Part shown: positions 1 to 12,545 of the stretch, piece by piece
How positions within the stretch are numbered: position 1 is the first letter of the stretch
Layout: each line of letters starts with the position of its first letter
Source of the DNA: Todiramphus chloris collaris
Taxonomy: Eukaryota > Chordata > Aves > Coraciiformes > Alcedinidae
Length of the DNA: 64,000 nt
Reading direction: 5' to 3'
NCBI GenBank assembly: GCA_025345505.1
Contig: JANVCC010000153.1
Span: forward strand, 1,639,379-1,703,378
The notes under the pieces: generated by a model
What the model saw: only the letters and a program-made list of their open reading frames with translations
Databases searched by the model: none
Told to the model about the DNA's origin: nothing
Program-made: the position numbers and the translations under genes

Positions 1-178
1 TTCTTTTCTTTTCTTTTCTTTTCTTTTCTTTTCTTTTCTTTTCTTTTCTTTTCTCTTTTCTCTTTTCTCTTTTCTCTTCTCTTCTCTTCTCTTCTCTTCT
101 CTTCTCTTCTCTTCTCTTCTCTTCTCTTCTCTTCTCTTCTCTTCTCTCTTTCTCCTTTCTCCCCTTCCCCTCTCTCTT
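1..178. repeat. Polypyrimidine microsatellite (TTTTC)n / (TTCTC)n
   Basis: About 54 bp of the 5-bp unit TTTTC, then mixed CTCTTTT units, then (TTCTC)n to about 150 and a decaying C/T tail to about 178. The + strand is pure pyrimidine for at least 170 bp. Starts before the window. Confidence 0.95.
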
Positions 179-3100
179 ATAAACAGAGAGGACAAGAGGT
201 CATATCCCCAGGGTTTAAAGAGACACTTTTCCCCCTTCCAGGGAGGGTGGATGTTCTTACAGTCTGTTTACAAATTAGTCAAAGTTATGATGTCTTAATG
301 TAGTTGCCGGGTGGCCACCTGTCCCAGACTTTCTTCTGGTGCACTTACTTCATGTACAGGAGTGACACCTGCAGATGGTTTCTTGCCCAGCATGCAAGTC
401 TATGTGTCAAAATGGGACGAAATGCCATGAGGCAAGTTTTCTGTGCCTGTTTTTCTCCGGTGTAAGCCAAGATGAAGGTTGCTGCATGGGTCTGCAGGGT
501 CCACAGGGTGCTTTGAGGAAGGACTGTGCTCCCAGACAAGCATGCCGGGTGATGTATGGACTCAAGCAATACCCTAGGGAGGGATTTCTGCCTTGGGATT
601 TGGAGCAGGGTGATGTATGGGAGCAAAACCAGGGTCTGCATCACTCTAGTTTGTGCTCAACCTCATGTTTTCAGGACCAAAATTAAACCCAGATTCTCCC
701 ATTCTTCACACTACTTTAAGAGATAGTTTCGAAGCCCTGGGCATGAAGCAAAGTGGCTTAAGCAGCAAGCAGTTCTGCAGGAAATGGTGATAATGATGCT
801 CAGTGTCACCTTCCCCTTTCCAATGGGGGCTCTCTGGTGCTTAATAAAGGTTGGGCTCATGTTGCAACTCTTTTCTCCCAGGGGGAAAGGAGGTGAGTGC
901 AGTAATAAGGTCTTTCTTCCCTACCTGTACACTTATTTTCATACAAGTTAATCTCTCTGAAACTTTTATCTTTCTGCCAAATTGGGCTGGGATTGGCTGA
1001 GGGGTTCAGAAGTCAGAGGGGAGGAAACAAGAAGACAGAGACACACAACATAATCAGCTAAACCAAGTTTCCCAAGGAAACCAGACTTCAAATGCATTGC
1101 AGTGCTTTACAAGTCTTGCAGGAGCTGCTTACAAATCCCAGTCATGAGCCAGAACCCCCCAGTGCCAGGCACTGTATGAACATATTCCTCAACACAATCC
1201 TTTCCCCAGGCCAGTGCTCAGGAGTTTAAAACAAGAAGTTAAGGTTGGCAAGCACCCGCTTTTCAATATGAATGTAGAGCAACTCCCTTAATGTGGGTTG
1301 TATTTGGCTGGATTCTGCAAGAGAGCAGAGCTGGGCTCTGCTGGAGTTGGTTTTTTCATGGGAATGGCAAGGAAATCACAGGGCTTGGAGAACTTTGCCT
1401 CCTAACAGCCCTACTTGGCTTCGATCCTACCCAGAAATCCCATTTGCTCTGTGGAGTAAGAAGGGAGTAAAATCTCTGGGGCTTGGCCCCATTGGCAGCT
1501 GTGCAATTTTTATTATTATTATTATTACTTTTTTTCCCAAGGAAACAGGATTATACTCTTCCCTTGCAACCACATCAGGTACAAAAAAGTGCTTGGGTCT
1601 TGACAGGGCACTGGGTCACCCATATGCCATTGTTCTGCTGGTATCACACCAAGGAGCAGAAAATTCTATTTGCCTGAAGCTCCCATCAGTTCTTTGCAAC
1701 TCTAACATCTCCTTGAAGCTCTTTTGAAGAGCTGAGGTTGAGTGGCAATTGGAACAAGTCCCCACCAACTTGGTGTGGCCAGTTAAAAGTCTGCTTAACA
1801 ATTCCTGCAGAGTTTTGAAGATGTTAAACTGTGGAGCTCCTTTGGTTATAAGGGATAGTGAATTTTAGGAGAGCTGACATAACGAAGTTCTCATCTCAGT
1901 TAAGCTGTTGGAAAATGCCCCAAAGCAAAGAGATGGAAAGATGAAGAGATGGGAAGAACAGGGAAAAGAAAAGGTAAAATAATGTGGACAGAATAGAAAA
2001 TGTCAGGTTCAGAAGGTGGAGGAATAAGGAATTGTGCAAGTCAAACATACTGGTTAAAAAATATCTTATGGACATGGCAACAAAGTGGTAAAAATATCTC
2101 ATGATGGTTTAGGCTAATTGGGGTTTAATTAGCATTGTGCAATTGAGACTGGCTGATAGCATCCAGTACAGGTAGCAGGTGACGTTGCCTTTGAAGAACC
2201 TAGATTGGTGGTCACCACAAAGGGTTTCTTCATGGACTGCCATCACCCTGAAAAAGAGTTGTTGTCCTCGATGGACAGCTCCCTGTTCAGGAATGATCTA
2301 AAAGAAAGAAAAAACCAAAACAAGAGAAAGGGAGTCAGAACATATCTGGGAGGAAAGTGGGAATAATGCTGGGAGTACCTCAGGACACTGCCTAAATATG
2401 AAACCCATATTCATCTCCAGTGACCCTCTGTCAAAATAGGGGAAAAGAAAGACAGAAAGGAGAGGATTAAAAATATCAGGATTTCATTGCTGAGAGGTGG
2501 TGAGTAAGAGATGTGCAACATAATGAACAGGATAGAAATCAGTCAAGAAGCTATAATTTGTTCTGAGTCATACCAACCCAATGGAATTAAAAGCAAGAAA
2601 ATTAAACCCGGTAAAAGCAGACGCTCTTATATACATGGCTAATGATTAAACTGAGGAACTCACTGCCACAAGACAGCACAGGCATTTAGCAGGATCGAAG
2701 TAAAAATAAGTAAATAAAAAAAATTCCAGAAGAAACAAAACCCCCAGTTTTATGCTCTGATAAATCTAATAATTCCAGATTATGTCTGTGAGAAATGTTG
2801 TAATTACACCTCCAGCATGGCTTGGAGTCTCTGGTTTCGGTCTCTCTAGAGGTTCCTTGAGGACTTTCAACCTTGGCTTGCACTGGACCTGCTTTCTAGC
2901 ATCTGTGAGGCTGCTTTGTGGTTCCCAAAGCAATGGCACTTGACCACAGATACAGATTAAATGGAGGTGATCTTGAGAATAACTTTCTCTTTCTTCCCCC
3001 CACACTCACCATACTGGTATGTGAGCATTTGTTGACTACAGGGGATAATTGTAGGACATGAATGGATATTGCATTCCAAATTAAAAATCCCCATCCCACA

Positions 3101-4860
3101 TGAGCACCCACTGTCCCATGCCCATCTGGTGTGTACACCCAGTGAGGTCTGGTCTCAGCTTCTATTAAAAGCTTCTGACCACCCCCTAAAAATTACACTA
3201 AAACAATTCCTCTAGGCATCTCAAACTTTTATTCAGTTACAAAATGAAGAAGTCACTGGGATGCCCACTCGATGTCACAGAGGAAACTCACTCCTTGTAG
3301 AGCTGGAAAAACCTGTGCCAGACACCAAGCCAAGGACCAACTCAGGAGAGGACGTGCCCAAGCTCCACCCATGTCCTGTGTTCAAGGGAAAAGCAAAGGA
3401 TCACGTTTGGATGTTCCTTCAGCATCAGAGATGTCAGAGTGGTGGTTAGCTAAGGAGAGGTACATTCCTCCGTGTCCTGAGACCCAGGTTCTCAAAATTT
3501 TCCTTACACCACCTGAGGCTTTTCAGCCTCATGAGATAAACAAGAGTGCAACCATTGAGCCAACAATAATTGATGAGATTAGTTGTTTACCTCATTTATT
3601 TGCCACCTACAAACTGTGCCCAATTAAAGGCTCTTCTGAGGAACGGTCTTGTGGAAGACTGCTCACACACAGCAGTTAATGGGTTGCTTTGTGCCCTGGA
3701 ACAAGAATGCTTCTCACCTTGTCACAATGTTATTTCCACCCCCCCATTTGTTGTTCTTTTGCTAGTGCTTTTCTAAGGAGGAAAAATGAGCAATCAATTT
3801 TTCTATCAAAATAAATTATTGGCAGTTGTATGACAAAAGTTACCCTCACTTCAGAATGCTTCAGAAGTGTAGGAGAATCTCACGCGTAGTGCCTGGAGCA
3901 GCACTGCAGCCTTTGAGTCAGTAATCCCCAGACTGCTGTCCACAATCATGTCCTGAGTATGGGAAAAAGAGGTCACCAGTAAAATACTCTGTTACCTCCC
4001 TTGCTGTTAGTATAAGACAGTGGTTGGGGGATGACCACAGGTTTTGATCAGCATCAGCTGTGCTGAACTTCATGGCTTTGCAGGCAATTCCTGCAGTGGT
4101 GAGAGGCCAGGCAAGGAGTCAGATCTGTGTGAAGAGGGATGTGAACCCACGTGTCCCAAGGAAACAAGATTATTCAGGGATGTGGTTGAGCCCTGTGTCT
4201 TCTGTGCCTCAGAGAGCTGAATGAGCTTAGACCACTCTCCGTCATCTGCCGTCAGAGCCCCTGGAGCTCCAGGTCTAAATGTCTGTCAGGATCCCTGGGT
4301 CATGGGCTGATGCAAAGGTAAGTCCATCCAACACTACAGCACTAAGTAGACACCAGGCTGTAGCTGCTGCTGCTACTGGTGATACCCCTGAGCAGAAGTA
4401 GGGAAGGAGTGCAGAGCCCCCAGCTCCGACTTCTTGTGACACGTTGATCCAAAATTGCTCTTAACCCCTGAAGAAAGAGCTTCTCCATTTCACTAGGTAG
4501 CTTATCCCACTGGGCTACTCGTCAACAACTGTCCCTGCAGCCCACCAAAATGTCCTTGCTGAGAATTTTTGTTCCGAGTGATACCGATTTCTTTTCACCC
4601 TTAGACAGCCCTCAACTGCCAAATATAAACAGTCACTGCCACCTAGTGACCATGGAGCAGCTCACAGCTCCTGAAAACGGTATTTCTGACTTCCTGAGGG
4701 ACCATTGCAAGGGGATTATGAGGAAGGAGAGGACCGCTTGGCCTCATGCAATGACCCTAAGCCTATATATAGGTACACGTGAGGCTAATTTAGGGTTGCA
4801 CACGAAGACAGTGTTCCATTTTCCATTGGTTTGACGTTTCTTGACAGCTCTTTGAGCAAT
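179..4860. other. Intergenic unique sequence, no gene seen
   Basis: No splice-bounded or conserved coding frame recognised on either strand; open frames here are all below 150 codons and lack familiar motifs. Contains a short (ATT)n run at about 1510-1528. Otherwise nothing identified. Confidence 0.6.
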
Positions 4861-4861
4861 T

Positions 4862-4933
4862 TGGTCTAGTGGAAGTCGGAACTAGTTGCTCTTTAAGGTC
4901 CTTTCCAACCCAAACCATTCTATGATTCTATCA
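4862..4933 (+). mobile_element. CR1 LINE 3'-end fragment
   Basis: Ends with the CR1 terminal signature: CTTTAAGGTCCTTTCCAACC, then CAAACCATTCTATGATTCTAT. Only the last ~70 bp of the element is present, as is typical for 5'-truncated CR1 insertions. Confidence 0.85.
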
Positions 4934-5159
4934 TACTGATTCTTCAGCAGAAGGAAATATCCATTTTGCTGAGGCATCCTTAATAGCTGCTGTCTTTGGG
5001 GACTTCCACATGCTTCTCACGCCCGCAGCAAAAAGCTCTCCTATCCACGGGTAGAATAATTTGAGGGGTTTATGTACCTATTGATTTTTCAACTTCTATA
5101 GTTGTCCCTTTGGCTTAAGCTAGATCTGACCCACAAAGGTGCATCCAACGGTTTCACTT

Positions 5160-5209
5160 ATCACAGCATTAAAGTAATCAAATTATCACCGCATTAAAGT
5201 AATCAAATT
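5160..5209. repeat. 25-bp tandem duplication
   Basis: Two adjacent 25-bp copies (5160-5184 and 5185-5209) built around CATTAAAGTAATCAAATT, differing by one base (A/C at the sixth position). No known repeat family. Confidence 0.9.
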
Positions 5210-5514
5210 AACAGATAGTGCTGTCTTCTGCAGTGTAAGAGGAACCTGTTGAGAGGAAGGACGGTGTTTTAAGGGGTCTGTTTCCTACTTGTTCATCCTT
5301 CAGTTTCCCTTGAGATGAGCTACTTCAGGATAGTCCCAAGACACTTTTCAGGCCACAGATTTCAGCCTCATTCTCCATGGATTAGCAAAACGGGACTGAA
5401 ATTATAATTAGTCCCTGGGTCACTCCTGGTGGAAGTTGAATTAAGTCTGTCTCCATCACAGTGAGAAGCCCCAAACTGAGCTAGAGCAATGTTGTATAAT
5501 CACACAATTAACTA

Positions 5515-5617
5515 CAACACCTGCTCTAGTTGCAGATGTCCCTGCTTACTGCAGGGAGATTAGACTAGATGACCTTGAAAGGTCCCTTCCAGCTCAAACC
5601 AGTCTGTGATTCTATGA
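5515..5617 (+). mobile_element. CR1 LINE 3'-end fragment
   Basis: Matches the final CR1 segment: CTGCTCTAGTTGCAGATGTC, then TAGATGACCTTGAAAGGTCC and a terminal GTGATTCTATGA. Same orientation as WNT9A. Confidence 0.88.
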
Positions 5618-8600
5618 GAATACTGCACAGACAAGGAAAGGAGGTGGATTTACAGCTCTTCCAGGCAAGCAAAACCTTTTATTCTGCACACATTAAAATG
5701 CATCCAGGGCTAAGTGTGGTGGTAATGCAAACAACACCTGTGCACTTTCTGGAGACCTCCCTGTCCAAAGCAACCCTAATTTCTATTGTTATTCGTTGGC
5801 TGGACGGTGTGCTGCCTGTCCGATGGTGCTAGGTTGGGAAAGGTCTCATTTGCCAGAAGATGGCACTGGTTCTCCATGGAGCAGCATGTGGGAACAGGTG
5901 CATCGCTCCCCATCCCAGCTGCTTATGCTCCTCAGCTTCATTTAGAACTCTTCCTGGGGATTCTGTAGGTTGATGTTTTATCAGGAGCACAAGGGCAGCT
6001 TTATCACCACCTAGCCAGAGCCCACGTCCTAGAGATTCATGTCTCTTCCTATGTAACTCGTGCAGACCATGAAGAGTGGATTCCTCACTTTTAACTGTAA
6101 AAGCCACCTCTCTTTGTTCTTTTTTTTTGCAGTATTTCACTCTCTTATTGCAGAACTTTGCTTTCTTGAGGAGAAAATGCACCTGAAATAAGTGTATTTG
6201 GGTTGACAAGGACAATTTTCAGTTAATAACTATTTATCTTTCTTCTGGCAGATAAGTGGCAGCCACTGGAGATGCACGTCTGCTCACTCCAGCAGATGAC
6301 AGGCTCATGTTTTGAGAAGCCAGCAAAGATTATGGGAGAGCAGGAAGCTGGGGGCTGTTACCCAGTGGTAGGTAAGCAGTTCTGCATGATTTCAGCACTG
6401 TTTGAGGGTCACTGTGCTCCAGATCAGTTTTGCGGCCAATAGATGGGGCCATTTCCACACCTACTGCCTCCAGGTCCACCAGAGAAGGTTCTCTCAATAC
6501 CCATAGGAAGGTGGTTCCTCTGTCCGTGGAATGCAGGCTTCTTATGTATGTGTTTAGGAAATGCTGTCAGGAGGAAGGTCACTGTTTGGGCTCCTCTTCT
6601 TCCCTTTGCAAAAGACCAGAAGTCAGGCAGGAGCAAGTCTCCTGTTGCTCTACTTCTTTCTCATGATAAAAACCTGACGGTTCTCCCAATAAATCCTGGA
6701 CAAACTAACTGAGGGCAGTGTTGGTTCCTCAGATGAGGCTTTCCTAGCCAGCCAAACCAGATGACCCCAGCAGAGAACAGCATCAAGATTTTCCAATGCT
6801 TTCCATGCCCACCAGGGCCAAAGACAATGAATCCTCTCTGTCCCCAAACTTTCTGCCTGTAGTGATATCACCCCATAGTGATATGGGACTTCTCTGTGTC
6901 TTGAGACAATTAAGCTGTTAATAATTTAGTGACTTATGGCACTTTGAAGAGGTTAGATGCTCACCAATGAATTGTGGAATTCTGAGACTATCATTCTGCG
7001 TGTGGATTTAATTATCTGGACCTTTGAATTATTACCTATGACCTGTGGGGGGTAAAAAAACCCACTCAACATCAAGAATAATCCAGCAAGCTTCGGTGTT
7101 AACCCAGAACATGTCTGAGTCACGCAACCATAATCCAGCAGCACAGGTGAGTTCCAGTCCTGTATTTTTACAAGGCCAGTCACACTTGTGGAAATATTTC
7201 TATTTCCAGACTCGTGTCCCCTCTCAGCATCATTCTCATGGCTCAGAAATCACAGTGAGACAGAGGAACCTGTTACTGGTGTCAATCAGAAAAGAAATTT
7301 CAGTAGGACAAGATGGCCCAAAGCATGTGTCACTTAAACATACACCACATGCACCTATTAGACCAGGCGTCCTATCAGTGCTTTAAGTCTCTGGGAAGAT
7401 CTGCACACCACTGATCTACGTAAACGTTCAGCTGAGGAAACCTCCCTTCCTAGAGGTGTGAACTACACATGCTCCTTCAGAACAGGGAAAGGTAAAGATT
7501 GAAAGAAACCCTTCCACCTTCTGGAGCTAAGAGTCTTCCTGGCTGCCAAAACCAAGAAACCTATCCCCACTATGTCTGGAAATTCAAGTCTTGGTTTTCT
7601 TAGGGAAAATATACCCAAACTTTGCACCATAATAGTACTGTATTAACCTGGTTCTTCTCTTCTATCAGTCCCCATGTCCTTCATCTCTCCAAGATAACTA
7701 GCTTATCCAAAAGACTCTTCCCAGTCTCTAGGGTCCTACTATTGCTTCTACGGGGACACCTACTTTCAGCATCAAGGCCACCTTCAGCAGCTAAACCTTC
7801 ATCCATTATAAAACCATCTGCTGCCATAGACTTACTTCAGTGCTTTCCAGCTTGCCATGACAGCCCCAGGCTTTGCTGCAATTGAATGAACTCTTACAAA
7901 TGTCAGAATGGCTTTGCTTCAAGACAGGACCTGAAAGGAAGGATGGACTAGGTCCAGCCTGTGCTAAAAGTGCCAACAAACCTTGGCCAACTCATACATA
8001 CTTCTGAGGATTTCAGGTGAGTGTTTAAAATAGATGAGAATTACCTTTATCTGCCCAACAGCAAAGGCCAGCAGGGACCTGCACTTGAAAGCTACATGTA
8101 CCTTTTGGCTTTTTAATGGGCTATAGCTGGGTGAATGAAGGGCACACAGGATCCTCTCTACAGGCAGCCTACCTGCTGCATGCTCCCTGAACATGGTATC
8201 ACATAGACCTACTGAGACACTCATATCAACCCCTTCCTGCCACCATCATGGTGTGTGGAAATCCTGTCCTAACTGGTCTGGGGGTTAGAACTGCAACTGG
8301 TGGTAACTGCAGAAAGATAGAATGATTCAGCTTGGTAGGGATCTCAGGAGATGTCTGGTTGAGTGAGAGGTGATGACAGACATTGTAAGGAGATAGATGT
8401 GAGACACGTAATTGACTTTGAGGTGAGATGCAGAAAGGATGTTGGAATGGAGGAAACAGGAGACCTGGGCTGATAAAAAGGTTAAGAAGTGAATTAAGAG
8501 AAGCTTACACAAGCTGACCATGGTGATCTTTATGTTTCCATCCACATTACTGTTTACCTGGCTCCAGATGATGTTTAACAATCAACTTCATGCTTAAGAA

Positions 8601-8924
8601 GCACGAAGACACTCAGTAGATAATCTGAAGGAGACCCATGGGATCTGGCTGATGGACCATGGTGTACTGTGCTTTGCCCATGCCCTACCCAAAAAAATCA
8701 GGAGAATGAGACCATGGTCATGTAGTAGTCTTGGATCAAGTGGGGTCTCTCTTGACAGATGATGTAGGTGTGTTCTACCATTTCTTTTTCCATGTGTAAG
8801 GCATCTGAACATAACAAAACTGAATCTCCTTTTGCTCACAGTAGCACCTGAAAATATCCAAAAACCTGATACCACCCTGAACTTGCATGAGGATCCATCT
8901 TGGGAGTGTCACGACTGCTTGTAA
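5618..8924. other. Intergenic unique sequence, nothing recognised
   Basis: No coding frame, RNA gene or repeat family recognised. Short T run near 6120 only. Confidence 0.55.
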
Positions 8925-9490
8925 ATCACAGAATCATAGAATTGTGCTTGTTGGAAAAGACCTTTAAGATCACTGAGTCCAATCGTTAACCCAGCACTGC
9001 CAGGGCACCACTAAACTGTGTCTCTCAGCATCACATCTCCACAGGTTTGAAACCCCTCCAAGGATGGGGAGTCCACCACTGCCCTGGGCAGCCTGGGACA
9101 GGCCTGGACAACCCTCAAGTGGAAGAAACTGTTCCTTGGCTCCAACCTAAACCTCCCCTGGGGCAACTTGAGGCCAGTTCCTCTTGTCCTGTTGCTTGTT
9201 GCTTGGGAGCAGAGCCCAACCTTCCCTGGCTCCAGCCTCCTGTCAGGAGCTGTCAGAGCCAGAAGCTCTCCCCTCAGCCTCCTTTGCTCCAGGCTCAACA
9301 AGCCCAGGGCCCTCAGCCGCTCCTCAGCACCCTTGTGCTCCAGCCCCTTCCCCAGCTCCGTTGCCCTTCTCTGGCCACGCTCCAGCCCCTCAAGGCCCTT
9401 CTGGGAGTGAGGGTCCCAAAACTAACCCTGGGATTTGAGGGGCAGCCGAATACAGGGTGGTAATCCCTTCCCTAGTCCTGCTATCAGCGG
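8925..9490 (-). mobile_element. CR1 LINE, ~565-bp 3' fragment
   Basis: Begins with the reverse complement of the CR1 end (ATCACAGAATCATAGAATTG) and continues through diagnostic blocks for the CR1 3' UTR and ORF2 end: ACTGCCCTGGGCAGCCTGGG, CTTGAGGCCAGTTCCTCTTG, CTCCAGGCTCAACAAGCCCA, and TGCCCTTCTCTGGCCACGCT. One of the longer and better preserved copies here; GC-rich relative to its flanks, which explains the cluster of spurious ORFs. Confidence 0.93.
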
Positions 9491-10297
9491 CACGAGGGCA
9501 CGTTTGAGAGTGGATGCTTCATTGGTTAGTCCCTGAACTCTGGCCTAATATGTGTGAATGCTGACAATGATTTACAGGCCAGGGGTGGTTTGCGTGCCCG
9601 CACACACACGCCCTCGCAGGGGCCAAAATGCCCTTGCGTGCTGGCTGGCAGCTTTGCACTCCCCTCCATCCCCTGGGGTGTCCTGGCATGGGACGGGTTC
9701 TGCCTTTCCGGTCCAGTGCCATCAGCTCCACAAAGCGAGGGGGAAGAGCACATCTTTTCCTTCTTGCTTCTCATCCAGGTTTAGTGACAACTGAAATGGG
9801 GGTGGGGAAGGCAGATGAATGATGGGGAATGGTCTGAAGGAGGAACCTGGGGTGAAGCCCTGAATGCCTGCAGCAATTCAGTGTCATACTGTGTTCTGAA
9901 CTCAGGTTTGCCAGGCTGGCCGCAACGCTGCCCATGTTTGTCCAACAACCTGGGGGCTGAGCCAGGACCCTGTGGCAATATCTTCGATCAGGCAAGCTGG
10001 AGCAGGCTCTTGGTGTCTGAGGGCAAGCAGCAGGGTATGAAGCACACCCAGACACCTGCATGGTGTCCCCCCTCCAAATAGGGTAAGTGGTCCAGGTTGG
10101 TTACTGGGAAAATTACATTTTCCCCAACGAGGCACTGGAAAACAAATGCCCAGCAAAACCCTACATACTCATATGCATAAACATACATACTCTGGTCCTT
10201 TCCTCCAGGTACTGGTTTCATGAAACAATAAAATGCTTGGACAAATGTTCCCAAGCAAACCATCCAACCTGTGACTGGTGCGCATGGCTCAGTGTTG
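9491..10297. other. Intergenic unique sequence between CR1 copies
   Basis: Nothing recognised. Several overlapping open frames at 9.5-10.3 kb on both strands lack splice context or known motifs. Confidence 0.5.
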
Positions 10298-10367
10298 TGG
10301 CAGGGGGATTCGACTCAGTGATCTCTAGAGGTCCCTTCCAACCCCTAACATTCTATGGTTCTATGAC
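10298..10367 (+). mobile_element. CR1 LINE 3'-end fragment
   Basis: Contains GGGGGATTCGACTCAGTGAT, AGAGGTCCCTTCCAACCCCT and the terminal ATTCTATGGTTCTATGA of CR1. Confidence 0.85.
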
Positions 10368-10375
10368 TATAGAGT

Positions 10376-10410
10376 CAACATAAAGAAACAGAGCAACATA
10401 AAGAAACAGG
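10376..10410. repeat. 18-bp tandem duplication
   Basis: CAACATAAAGAAACAGAG is repeated immediately (second copy ends AGG), eight bases after the 3' end of the preceding CR1 copy. Confidence 0.8.
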
Positions 10411-10768
10411 CCTGAGGGTCCAGCATCTGCAGTGCACAGAGCAGGACATTTTCCCACTATCTTGTCCCTGGAAACCCAGCACTAATTCAAAAAAGCCAGA
10501 AGATGAAAGACAGTAAAAGGAATGTGGAGATAAAGAAAACTGGAAATTAGTTATCAGGGCTCCCATAATCTCTCTGGCAAGTGGGCAAGGATGCAAAGTC
10601 AAAACTACAATCTGTTTTGTGGCTCCTTCCAAGATCAAATTCTGCTTCTTATTCCAGGTCAAAGCTGAGGGCATCAAGCCTCCACGAGGTCCAGGCACAT
10701 AAGCAGGATATAAGCAGTCACTGCATGTCTGAAAAGATCAACTGAGTGATTATCCATGTGTTTTGTGA

Positions 10769-11300
10769 TCACAGAATCAGAGAATGATAGGGGTGGAAAG
10801 GGCCCTCTGGACGTGATCTGGTGCCACCCCCCTGCTCCATCCAGCAGGGGCACCCAGAGCAGGGGCCCAGCAGCGCAGTGCCCAGGAGGGTTTGAAGTCT
10901 CTCCAGAGGAGACTCCACAGCCTCTCTGGCAACCTGAGCCAGTGCTCTGACACACTCACACCAAAGATGTTTCTCCCCCTGGTCAGATGGGACCTCCTGG
11001 GTTCCACTTTGTGCCCCTTGTCCTGTAGCTGGGTGCTACTGACAAGAGTCTGTCCCCATCCTCCTTTCCCCCTGGGGCCCTTTAGCTCTTGCTCAGCATT
11101 GCTCAGCTCCCCTTTCAGGCTTCTCTTCTCCAGCTGAACAGTCCCAGGGCTCTCAGCCTTTCCTGGGCACAGAGATGCTCCAGTCCCCCTCAGCATCTTC
11201 ACAGCCTCCACTGGCCTCTCTGCAATAGTTCTGTCATGAACTGGGGAGCCCAGAACTGTACACAGTGATGGTGGCAAGTACCAAGGCAGCTGAGCCCCTT
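10769..11300 (-). mobile_element. CR1 LINE, ~530-bp 3' fragment
   Basis: Reverse-complement CR1: starts TCACAGAATCAGAGAATGAT, then GTGCCCCTTGTCCTGTAGCT, AGCTGAACAGTCCCAGGGCT, and reaches GGGGAGCCCAGAACTGTACA. A 178-codon frame on the minus strand across it is the relic, not a host gene. The left ~110 bp differs from the 8.9-kb copy, so it is probably a different CR1 subfamily. Confidence 0.9.
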
Positions 11301-12160
11301 TCATCAACATCAATCCAGGCTGCTCTCCCCCATAGTGGTGTGAGCAAGAGACTATCTGGCTGCCTGAAACCCCTCCACAGTCCCCATCGATCAGATCTCA
11401 AATGATTAAAATGGGAGCTTAGATATCCACTCAAATGGAGGCACCAAAGCTCAAATAAGCTGCCTTAGTGTGGCATCTCAATAGTAGTGCCTCATGGTCT
11501 AGTATTATTTGAGACACTCTGGGGCATCTAAGACAGCCATATGAGCATGTTCTGCAGGGCATAGGACCTTTTGGAGGACCACAATCAGAAAGCAGTCTAG
11601 ATGGTAGTAGGTACCTGTGGTTAGGCAACTGAATTGCACCTCCAGATGTAGACATCAAGATTTAGGTGCTTGAAAGTGCAGCCAATTCCCACTTCTATGG
11701 CTCCTTCAAGGTGGAGGTTAATCAAAAGGCTTCCTATGGTCAGTAGAGCTTTAAAGGCAGTGGCGAATGAGAAGGAAACAGCCAAACTGGTGAATAACAG
11801 GCAACTGGGACTTGGAGGTGAGTCTCCCCCCTCCGCATCATTTCCCTGGCCATGAACTCTGTCACCAGCAGTCTCCTAGCTAACTACAAGTGAGCTGCCC
11901 TGGGCTGCTGCCAGTCTTGCCTTTGGCCATAGACCTGACAGCCCCAGAGCTCATGTAAAGCACTTAGGACGTGATAAAATAAAGCCATTAGCTATGGGAA
12001 CATTCAGAAGGGGAACCACCGAGAATAAATGTCAATAGCTTTACCCAAGCTATTTTTACAGCAATCACATCGTAAAGGAGGGGAAGTTTAAATTCTGAAG
12101 CTTTTTATTTAGCTGACAATTAGTGTGGCAAACACCTTGGATGTGTTTGAAAGAGAAACT
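11301..12160. other. Intergenic unique sequence
   Basis: No gene or repeat recognised. Confidence 0.5.
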
Positions 12161-12545
12161 TAGAATCGTAGAATCATAGAAATATAGAATGTTTTCAGTT
12201 GGAAGAGACCTTTAAAGCTCAGGTAGGCCACTCCCCTACAGTGATTGGGGACATCTGCTACCAAAGCAGGTTGCTCAGAGCCCTGGCCAACCTCACCCTG
12301 GAATGTTTCCAGGGATGGGGCAGCGACCCACTGCAGGGGTGTCTCTCTCTCTCTGCCCAGAGCCCTGGGAGCAGAGGGACAGGATCCCCCCCTCCCCTGC
12401 TGCCCACGCTGCTGGGGCTGCAGCCCAGGGTGCCAGTGCCTGCTGGGTGCCAGCGCACGGGGCCGGCTCAGCTCCAGCTGCTCCCCCCCAGCACCCCCAG
12501 CTCCTTCTCCCAGGGATGCTCTCGGTCCCTTCACCCCCAGGAGAT
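12161..12545 (-). mobile_element. CR1 LINE, internally deleted 3' fragment
   Basis: Opens with TAGAATCGTAGAATCATAGA and the 3' segment GTTGGAAGAGACCTTTAAAG, GTTGCTCAGAGCCCTGGCCA. After about 12340 it jumps to more 5' CR1 sequence (GGGCTGCAGCCCAGGGTGCC, then CAGCACCCCCAGCTCCTTCT), skipping the segment expected between. So it is one rearranged copy or two adjoining ones. Confidence 0.8.

Noticed and set aside
10777..11313. 178-codon minus-strand ORF
   Set aside because: Lies almost entirely inside a CR1 fragment.
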